DNA from: Demequina pelophila
GTDB lineage: Bacteria; Actinomycetota; Actinomycetes; Actinomycetales; Demequinaceae
Direction: 5' to 3'
Assembly: GCF_000971175.1 (NCBI RefSeq)
Contig: NZ_BBLY01000004.1
Span: 368,298-432,297 of the forward strand
DNA: 64,000 bases
Part shown: in pieces, positions 57,641-64,000 of the stretch
Numbering within the stretch: position 1 is the stretch's first letter
How the letters are laid out: each line of letters opens with the position of its first letter
Program-made: the position numbers and the translations under genes
The notes under the pieces: generated by a model
What the model saw: only the letters and a program-made list of their open reading frames with translations
The model's database searches: none
What the model was told of the DNA's origin: nothing

Positions 57641-60637
57641 GTGAAGTCTCGTCCGTCCACGGACGACGCGCCGAAGAAGGCGCGGATGTCCAACAAGAAG
57701 TACCTGGCGATCTGGGTGCCGGTGATCGCGTTCCTGACGGCGCTCACCGTCATCGCGAACATGGCCCTGGTGATCGCGGGCGGCTGGGTCGCCTCGCAGC
57801 TGGGCTCCGGCACCTACGAGTTCACCAACTCGCCCGAGTCCGAGAACTGGGACACGAACTACTACGAGTCGGACTTCGCCGACATCGACGAGGTCAACGC
57901 CGCGGCCGAGGCTCTCGTCGAGGAGATCGCCGCCAGCGGCATCGTCCTCGCGAAGAACGACAACGCGGTGCTCCCGCTCGACGCCGGCGCGCAGCTGACC
58001 ATGCTCGGTCGCGCCGCCGCGGACCCGGTCTTCGGTGGCTCGGGCTCCGGCTCGGTCGACACCCACTCCGCGGTGACCGCGCGTGGCGGTCTCGAGAACG
58101 CGGGCTTCTCCATCAACGAGAGCGTCTACGACGCGATCGCGGAGTACGCGGCCGAGAACAAGCGCGGCCACGTCTCGATGGACGACCCGATGGGCTCGAC
58201 CTACACGATCGGCGAGATGCCCGTCGAGGGCTACGAGGCGCAGTCCTCGACCTTCGCGCAGTACGACGACGCGGCCGTCATCGTCATCGGCCGTCCCGGC
58301 GGTGAGGGCGGTGACCTCGCGAAGGACATGCTGGACATCGCGAACTCGGACAACATCGACCCGCGCGCCCAGGAGGGTGAGCACCAGCTCGAGCTCAACC
58401 AGGACGAGAAGGCGCTGATCGCCCTCGCCAAGGAGAACTTCGACACCATCGTCGTCGTGGTCAACGCCTCCACCACCATGGAGATGGGCGACCTGCAGAA
58501 CGACCCCGAGATCGACGCGATCCTGCTCGCCGGCTCGCCCGGCGCGACCGGCTTCAACGCGCTCGGCTCGATCCTCAACGGTGACGTCAACCCCTCGGGC
58601 CGCACCGCGGACCTGTGGGCCGCCGACTTCACCGCGGACCCGACGTACGTGAACTTCGGCGACTACCGCTACACCAACCTGTCGCCCAGCTACCCCGTGC
58701 CGGTCGCCGAGCGCACCAACGAGTACGACTACGCCCCGTTCGTCAACTACGCCGAGGGCATCTACTACGGCTACCGCTTCTACGAGACCGCTGCGGTCGA
58801 GGGCTTCATCGACTACGACGAGGCCGTCGTCTACCCGTTCGGCTACGGCCTGAGCTACACCGACTTCGCGTGGGACGTGGCGAACGTCGACGCGGGCGAC
58901 GTGGACGGCACCATCGCCGTGACCGTGGACGTCACCAACACCGGTGACGTGGCCGGCCGCGACGTGGTCGAGCTCTACTACTCGGCCCCCTACACCCCGG
59001 GCGGCATCGAGAAGTCGGCCGTCGTGCTCGGCGGCTTCGCCAAGACCGGCGTGCTCGAGCCCGGCGCCTCGGAGACGGTCACCATCGAGCTGACCGTCGA
59101 GGACATGGCGTCGTACGACTACCAGAACCACCAGGCGTACGTGCTCGAGGCCGGCGACTACCAGATCACCGTCCAGACCGACTCGCACACCCTCGCCGAG
59201 GGCGCCGAGCCCTTCGTCTACACCGTCGCCTCCGACGTCGTCTTCTCGGGCGACGACCACCGCGCGTCGGACCTGACCGAGGTCACCAACCTCTTCGACG
59301 ACGTCTCTGAGGCGTTCACCACCACCGGCGAGGCCGGCAAGATCCAGCTCATGTCGCGTGCGGACTTCGCGGGCACCTTCCCGGTCGAGCCCACGGGCGA
59401 CATGCTCGTCGCGAACGACGCCGTGATCGAGGGCTTCGCGCCCTACGACTACGAGGCCGCGGCCGAGGCGTTCGAGGGCGAGATGCCCACCACCGGCGCC
59501 TCCTCCGAGCTCGCGCTCATCGAGATGCGCGGTCTGGCCAAGGACGACCCGCAGTGGGAGACCCTGCTCGACTCGCTCACGGTCGCCGACATGTCGTCGA
59601 TGCTGCTCAACGGCGCCTACAAGACCGAGGGCATCGCCTCGATCGCCAAGACGGCCACGATGGACCTGGACGGCCCCGCGGGCTTCTCCTCCTTCCTCGA
59701 CTCCTCCGTCAACGGCACCGCCTACCCCTCGGAGGCGCTCATCGCGCAGACCTGGGACCTCGAGATCGGCGCCAAGATGGGTGTCATGCTCGGCAACGAG
59801 GCGCTCGAGAAGGGCATCTCCGGCTGGTACGCGCCGGCGGTCAACCTGCACCGTTCGCCCTTCGCCGGTCGTAACTTCGAGTACTACTCGGAGGACCCGT
59901 TCCTCTCGGGCGCGCTGCTCACCGCCGTCGCCAACGGCATCGGCACCAAGGGTGTCTACACCATGGTCAAGCACTACGCGCTGAACGACCAGGAGGACAA
60001 CCGCATCGCCAACGGCGTCGCCGTGTGGGCCGACGAGCAGACCATCCGCGAGATCTACCTCAAGCCGTTCGAGATGGGCGTCAAGAACATCACGATGGAC
60101 GTCAAGTACATCTCGGACGACCAGGGCACCGTGTCGGAGACGACCATCGGCGCCATGGGCATCATGAGCTCCTTCAACCGCGTGGGCGCCACCTGGGCCG
60201 GCGGCTCGAAGGCGCTGATGAACGATGTGCTGCGTGAGGAGTGGGGCTTCGAGGGTTACGTCATCTCGGACTTCAACCTCTACCCGTACATGAACCCCAA
60301 CCAGTCGATCGACGCGGGCACCGACCTGACGCTGACGCTGGCGCCCATGAAGACCTTCCACGACTCGACGTCGGCCAAGGCGGTCACGGACATTCGCAAC
60401 GCCACGCACAACGTGCTCTACGCGGTCGCGAACTCCAACCTGACCAACGGCATGGCGCCGGGCGCGACGGTCACGTACACCCCGCCCATGTGGGTCTACA
60501 TCCAGATCATCACGACCGTCGTGGTGGGCCTCGGCATCGTCGGCCTCATCGGCATGGTCGCGGTGCGCGTGCGCCGCAACCGCGGCGGCGTGCCGGTCGC
60601 GGAGGTCACGGAGACCAAGGTCACCGAGACCGTCTGA
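57641..60637 (+). CDS. double-membrane-anchored GH3 glycosidase with permuted domains (paralogue 2)
   Basis: A 998-residue paralogue of the 51041-54022 product with the same layout: basic N-end and SNKKYLAIWVPVIAFL helix, sandwich with IGRPGGEGGD, Fn3-like part, barrel with LDGPAGFS, GRNFEYYSEDPFLSG, VKHYALNDQEDNR and nucleophile Asp in GYVISDFN, then a C-terminal helix and VRVRRNRGGVPVAEVTE tail shared with paralogue 1. GTG 57641 follows GAAGGAGCA. Some stretches are identical in DNA to paralogue 1 (50 nt at 58781-58830), indicating recent duplication or gene conversion. No 21-bp-spaced operator precedes it, so it probably reads from the upstream unit. Confidence 0.9.
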   Translation: MKSRPSTDDAPKKARMSNKKYLAIWVPVIAFLTALTVIANMALVIAGGWVASQLGSGTYEFTNSPESENWDTNYYESDFADIDEVNAAAEALVEEIAASGIVLAKNDNAVLPLDAGAQLTMLGRAAADPVFGGSGSGSVDTHSAVTARGGLENAGFSINESVYDAIAEYAAENKRGHVSMDDPMGSTYTIGEMPVEGYEAQSSTFAQYDDAAVIVIGRPGGEGGDLAKDMLDIANSDNIDPRAQEGEHQLELNQDEKALIALAKENFDTIVVVVNASTTMEMGDLQNDPEIDAILLAGSPGATGFNALGSILNGDVNPSGRTADLWAADFTADPTYVNFGDYRYTNLSPSYPVPVAERTNEYDYAPFVNYAEGIYYGYRFYETAAVEGFIDYDEAVVYPFGYGLSYTDFAWDVANVDAGDVDGTIAVTVDVTNTGDVAGRDVVELYYSAPYTPGGIEKSAVVLGGFAKTGVLEPGASETVTIELTVEDMASYDYQNHQAYVLEAGDYQITVQTDSHTLAEGAEPFVYTVASDVVFSGDDHRASDLTEVTNLFDDVSEAFTTTGEAGKIQLMSRADFAGTFPVEPTGDMLVANDAVIEGFAPYDYEAAAEAFEGEMPTTGASSELALIEMRGLAKDDPQWETLLDSLTVADMSSMLLNGAYKTEGIASIAKTATMDLDGPAGFSSFLDSSVNGTAYPSEALIAQTWDLEIGAKMGVMLGNEALEKGISGWYAPAVNLHRSPFAGRNFEYYSEDPFLSGALLTAVANGIGTKGVYTMVKHYALNDQEDNRIANGVAVWADEQTIREIYLKPFEMGVKNITMDVKYISDDQGTVSETTIGAMGIMSSFNRVGATWAGGSKALMNDVLREEWGFEGYVISDFNLYPYMNPNQSIDAGTDLTLTLAPMKTFHDSTSAKAVTDIRNATHNVLYAVANSNLTNGMAPGATVTYTPPMWVYIQIITTVVVGLGIVGLIGMVAVRVRRNRGGVPVAEVTETKVTETV

Positions 60638-60644
60638 ATCTGAT

Positions 60645-60715
60645 CGGCGGGGCCGCCACCGCGGCCCCGCCGGCACCCTCGAGGGCCCCCGCTCCCACCG
60701 GAGCGGGGGCCCTCG
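60645..60715 (+). terminator. tandem hairpin terminator
   Basis: Two consecutive perfect hairpins, 60645-60656/60661-60672 (12 bp) and 60680-60695/60700-60715 (16 bp), both with CACC loops, directly after the GH3 stop. Confidence 0.75.
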
Positions 60716-60864
60716 TCCCATGTCCGGGGACGGGCCGCGACAACGGCGTGTCGCCTGGAAAGGGACGATGCGCGGGCCGGGGGAGGGTCCGAGGCGCCAG
60801 GCTTTCCTCGGGCCGGCGGTGGCTCCGTCCCGCGCCCCTCGACGGGCCGTTTCCACGGGCCCGC

Positions 60865-60897
60865 GACAGGTTGTGGCCCGCACGCGACAGGTTGTGC
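60865..60897. promoter_or_regulatory. operator pair 3 of the GH3 island
   Basis: GACAGGTTGTGG (60865-60876) and GACAGGTTGTGC (60886-60897), 21 bp apart, 166 nt before the next GH3 start. This is the most symmetric copy of the box pair. The gap 60638-61062 contains the tandem terminator and this site, no gene. Confidence 0.75.
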
Positions 60898-61062
60898 CGG
60901 GGCCCCATTTCAGGCGCGAGCGCGATGCCTACGATGACGCATCGCCACCACGCAGCCGTGGGGGCGGAACCGTCACAACGACGTCACGACAATTCACTGC
61001 CAGGCGCTGCATGCGGCCTTCCGGGCCGCGCGGCACCTGCACACCGACGCGAAGGATCCATC

Positions 61063-63495
61063 ATGACCATGGAGCTCACCCTGGCCGAGAAGGCGGCGCT
61101 GCTGAGCGGGCAGAGCGTGTGGGAGTCCCGCGCCGTCCCGCGCGCCGGGATCCGCGCCCTGAACCTCTCCGACGGCCCGCACGGCATCCGCAAGCAGCTG
61201 GGCTCGGGCGACCACCTGGGCATCAACGGCTCGGCCCCCGCCACCTGCTTCCCGACCGCGGCGACCGTCGCGAACTCGTGGAACCCGGAGCTCGCCGAGC
61301 TCGTGGGCGAGGCGCTGGGCGCCGAGGCCGCCGCGCTCGACGTGGACGTCGTGCTGGGCCCCGGCCTCAACATCAAGCGCTCGCCGCTGTGCGGCCGCAA
61401 CTTCGAGTACTTCTCGGAGGACCCGTACCTCTCGGGCAAGGTCGCCGCCGGCTACGTGCGCGGCATCCAGTCGCAGGGCGTCGCCGCGTGCCCCAAGCAC
61501 TTCGCCGCGAACAGCCAGGAGCTGCGCCGCCTCGCGAGCGACTCCGTGGTCGACGAGCGCACGCTGCGCGAGATCTACCTCACCGCGTTCGAGATCGTCG
61601 TGCGCGAGGCCGCGCCCAAGACCATCATGTCCGCGTACAACCGCGTCAACGGCACCTACGCCCACGAGAACGCGCACCTGCTCCAGGAGATCCTCCGCGA
61701 CGAGTGGGGCTTCGACGGGCTGGTCGTCTCCGACTGGGGCGGCTCGAACGACGCCGTCGCGGCCGCGCAGGCCGGCGGCACGCTCGAGATGCCGTCGCCG
61801 GGTCTCGACTCCGCGCGTCAGCTGATCGCCGCGGTCGAGGAGGGGCGCCTGTCCGAGGAGGACCTCGACGCCCGCGTGGCGGAGGTCATCGCGCTCGTCG
61901 AGCGCGTCGACCCCGCGCTCGCCCGCAAGGTCGACGACGCGGCCCACCACGCGCTCGCACTGCGCGTCGCGCAGGAGAGCCAGGTGCTGCTGCGCAACAC
62001 CGGCGTGCTCCCGCTCGCCCAGGGGACCAAGGTCGCCGTCGTCGGCGACTTCGCGAAGACCCCGCGCTACCAGGGCGCCGGCTCCTCGCTCGTCAACCCC
62101 ACCCAGCTCGACACGGCCCTCGAGGCCATGGCCGGCACCGGCCTGGAGATGACCGCGTACGCGCAGGGCTTCCACCGCCTGGGCGGTCAGGACGAGGCGC
62201 TCGCGGCGGAGGCCGTCGAGGCCGCCCGCGGCGCCGACGCCGTGCTGCTCTACCTGGGCCTCGACGAGACCAGCGAGTCCGAGGGCAACGACCGCACCCA
62301 CATGCGCCTGCCCTCCAACCAGATCGCGCTGCTGGCGCGCCTGCGCGAGGTCAACGAGAACGTGGTGGTCATCCTCTCCGCGGGCTCCGCGATCGAGATG
62401 CCGTGGCTCGAGGACTGCGCCGCCCTGGTGCACGGCTACCTGGGTGGACAGGCCGGCGCGGCCGCCGCCCTCGACGTGGTCACCGGCACGATCAACCCGT
62501 CGGGCCGCCTCGCCGAGACCTACCCCGTGCGCCTCGAGGACAACCCGAGCCACCGCTACTACCCGGGCCGCGGCGAGACCGCCGAGTACCGGGAGGGCCT
62601 CTTCGCCGGCTACCGCTACTACGCGACCGCGCAGGTGCCGGTGCTGTTCCCGTTCGGCTTCGGCCTCAGCTACACCTCGTTCGAGTACAGCGACCTCGCG
62701 GTGACCGATGCGGGGGTCACCTTCACGCTCGAGAACACCGGGGACGTGGCGGGCGCCGAGGTGCCGCAGCTGTACATCGGCCGCGAGGGCGCGGGCGTCC
62801 ACCGCCCGGTGCGCGAGCTCAAGGGCTTCGCCAAGGTCGCGCTCGAGCCGGGGGAGAAGACCACGGTCACGCTGCCCTTCGACGCGTACACCTTCCGCCA
62901 CTACTCGGTGGCGCAGGGCCGCTGGGCCGTCGAGTCCGGCGAGTACACGGTGTCCGTGGGCGCGAGCGTCGAGGACGTGCGCCTCACCGCCACGCACACG
63001 GTCGAGGGCGACGCGGCACCGGTCGACCGCCGCGACGAGCTGCCCTCGTACCACGCCGCCACCGTGACCGACGTGTCCGACGAGGAGTTCGAGGCCCTGC
63101 TGGGCCGCGAGCTGCCCGCCTCGACCCCTGGTGCCGGCGCGCCGCTGGGCCTCAACTCGCCCCTGCTCGCCATGCACGAGGCCCGCAACCCCGCGGCCCG
63201 CTTCGCGGCGTCGACGCTCAAGCGTCTGATCGACCGCTCGCAGCGCAAGGGCAAGCCGGACCTCAACCTGTACTTCCTCTACAACATGCCGTTCCGCTCC
63301 ATCGCGAAGATGACGAACGGTGCCGCGTCGATGGAGATGGTGGAGGCGATCGTCACGATCGTCAACGGCCGCTCCTTCGCCGGCATCGGCGCTCTCGCCT
63401 CCGGCGCCGTGCGCAATGCGCGCGAGTCGAAGGCCATGGCCGCCGACCTCACCCACCCGACCCCGCAGGCGTCGCAGCCTGCCTCCAACCGCTGA
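61063..63495 (+). CDS. cytoplasmic GH3 beta-glucosidase-type enzyme
   Basis: An 810-residue enzyme with no signal peptide. Canonical order: barrel with LSDGPHGIRKQ, GRNFEYFSEDPYLSGK, CPKHFAANSQELRR and nucleophile Asp in GLVVSDWGG; then the sandwich with DETSESEGNDR (candidate acid/base Glu); then an Fn3-like domain (FPFGFGLSYTSFEYSDL) and a helical tail of about 110 residues. It would hydrolyse short beta-glucosides after uptake. AAGGA lies 7 nt before ATG 61063. The next gene starts 12 nt later. Confidence 0.93.
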   Translation: MTMELTLAEKAALLSGQSVWESRAVPRAGIRALNLSDGPHGIRKQLGSGDHLGINGSAPATCFPTAATVANSWNPELAELVGEALGAEAAALDVDVVLGPGLNIKRSPLCGRNFEYFSEDPYLSGKVAAGYVRGIQSQGVAACPKHFAANSQELRRLASDSVVDERTLREIYLTAFEIVVREAAPKTIMSAYNRVNGTYAHENAHLLQEILRDEWGFDGLVVSDWGGSNDAVAAAQAGGTLEMPSPGLDSARQLIAAVEEGRLSEEDLDARVAEVIALVERVDPALARKVDDAAHHALALRVAQESQVLLRNTGVLPLAQGTKVAVVGDFAKTPRYQGAGSSLVNPTQLDTALEAMAGTGLEMTAYAQGFHRLGGQDEALAAEAVEAARGADAVLLYLGLDETSESEGNDRTHMRLPSNQIALLARLREVNENVVVILSAGSAIEMPWLEDCAALVHGYLGGQAGAAAALDVVTGTINPSGRLAETYPVRLEDNPSHRYYPGRGETAEYREGLFAGYRYYATAQVPVLFPFGFGLSYTSFEYSDLAVTDAGVTFTLENTGDVAGAEVPQLYIGREGAGVHRPVRELKGFAKVALEPGEKTTVTLPFDAYTFRHYSVAQGRWAVESGEYTVSVGASVEDVRLTATHTVEGDAAPVDRRDELPSYHAATVTDVSDEEFEALLGRELPASTPGAGAPLGLNSPLLAMHEARNPAARFAASTLKRLIDRSQRKGKPDLNLYFLYNMPFRSIAKMTNGAASMEMVEAIVTIVNGRSFAGIGALASGAVRNARESKAMAADLTHPTPQASQPASNR

Positions 63496-63507
63496 GGGGA
63501 ACCCTTC

Positions 63508-64000
63508 ATGTCCACCATCACCGCCGCGCTCGGCAAGCTCTGGGCGCCCGTGGCGCGCCTGTGGAAGAACTTCGAGACCAAGCGCCCCACCACCGCGCAG
63601 TTCCTCATGTTCTTCCTGCTCAGCAACGGTGTCACCGTGCTGCAGCTGGTGCTCATGCCGGTCATCAAGAGCTGGTTCTACAACACCGACCTGGTCAACA
63701 CCGCGTTCCAGATCTGGCCCGTGGGCTCCAACCTCGACGGCTCGCAGTACTACATCTTCGACTACCCGGCCGGCCCCGTGGACGCGGACGGCATGGGCGG
63801 CGGCCTCGCGTACTTCCTCGCGGTGCAGATCACCATCGCCATCGCGCAGGTCATCAACTTCTTCGCCCAGCGCTCCATCACGTTCAAGGCGAACAACTCG
63901 ATGGCGAAGGCCGCGTTCTGGTACGTCATCGCCTACATCCTCATCACCATCGGTGCGGCGGCCGCGCAGGGCTTCTACAAGGTCCCGATCTACTCGTTCT
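63508..64000 (+). CDS. GtrA-like membrane protein, cut by window edge
   Basis: The gene starts at ATG 63508 with GAGGGGAA upstream and is open to the window edge (164 codons). Helices are visible at about 33-53 (AQFLMFFLLSNGVTVLQLVL), 99-117 and 134-152. QVINFFAQRSITFKA matches the hallmark of GtrA-type membrane proteins (NF-x2-QR-x2-TFK). The extracytoplasmic loop (about 60-98) is longer than in typical GtrA. GtrA relatives are linked to transfer of lipid-linked sugars across the membrane. Co-transcription with the GH3 gene before it (12-nt gap) suggests a shared role in glycan metabolism; the exact function is unknown. Confidence 0.6.
   Translation, partial: MSTITAALGKLWAPVARLWKNFETKRPTTAQFLMFFLLSNGVTVLQLVLMPVIKSWFYNTDLVNTAFQIWPVGSNLDGSQYYIFDYPAGPVDADGMGGGLAYFLAVQITIAIAQVINFFAQRSITFKANNSMAKAAFWYVIAYILITIGAAAAQGFYKVPIYSF

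Overview
The window is high-GC (about 70 percent) DNA from an actinobacterium, most likely of the order Micrococcales. The evidence is chromosomal housekeeping synteny: a sigE / anti-sigma / htrA / tatB stress locus next to an O-methyltransferase, an acyl-CoA carboxylase cluster (birA, accD, accE, maf, accA-type alpha chain), an sdhCDAB operon followed by nucleoside salvage genes, a type II citrate synthase, and a ramB-type acetate regulator. The gene order around sdh, cdd, deoA, add, punA, phosphomannomutase and lpdA, and around the acc genes, matches from memory that of Mycobacterium and other actinobacteria. I see no rRNA, tRNA, phage, insertion sequence or CRISPR array.

Layout. 1-5 kb: the first codons of a gene I read as possibly PEP carboxykinase, divergent from a ramB-like regulator; a divergent CGNR regulator / EamA exporter pair; typA. 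5-11 kb: a repeat island (long hairpin plus six 32-bp tandem units), a small membrane protein, a VanW protein, ferredoxin, dapC, gltA, a 2TM protein. 11-15 kb: a lysozyme-like secreted protein, dapD, dapE, a LOG-family protein, a DUF3117 protein. With dapC these make a nearly complete succinylase branch of diaminopimelate/lysine synthesis. 15-22 kb: O-methyltransferase, sigE with a recognisable autoregulatory promoter, zinc-finger anti-sigma factor, HtrA protease, tatB, a nested inverted repeat with a microsatellite, trpS, a YihY/BrkB protein. 22-25 kb: sdhCDAB. 25-41 kb: manC, a BMP-type nucleoside ABC transporter, cdd, deoA, an unrecognised cysteine-peptidase-like protein, add, an AbiEi/DUF559 protein between REP-like hairpins, deoC, a phosphohexomutase and punA: together an uptake and salvage route from nucleosides to bases and sugar phosphates. 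40-51 kb: lpdA-type quinone reductase, accA-type alpha chain, maf, a MarR regulator, a DtxR-box-controlled feoABC iron operon, a DUF218 protein, accE, accD, birA. 51-64 kb: a glycoside hydrolase family 3 island.

The GH3 island is the least ordinary part. Two paralogous GH3 enzymes of about 1000 residues have the GH3 domains in reversed order and a membrane segment at each end. Between them lie a GH3 lipoprotein and a small lipoprotein. A canonical cytoplasmic GH3 enzyme and a GtrA-like membrane protein, cut by the window edge, follow. The three putative transcription units of this island each carry upstream a pair of 12-bp boxes (best copy GACAGGTTGTGC) exactly 21 bp apart, which looks like a shared operator of an unidentified regulator.

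Two window-wide signals also stand out. The 9-mer GGACGATGC occurs about two dozen times on both strands, including as a perfect inverted pair forming a bidirectional terminator. At least a dozen genes lack a ribosome binding site and have a TANNNT-like hexamer 6-8 nt before the start codon, consistent with leaderless mRNAs. All counts were made by eye.
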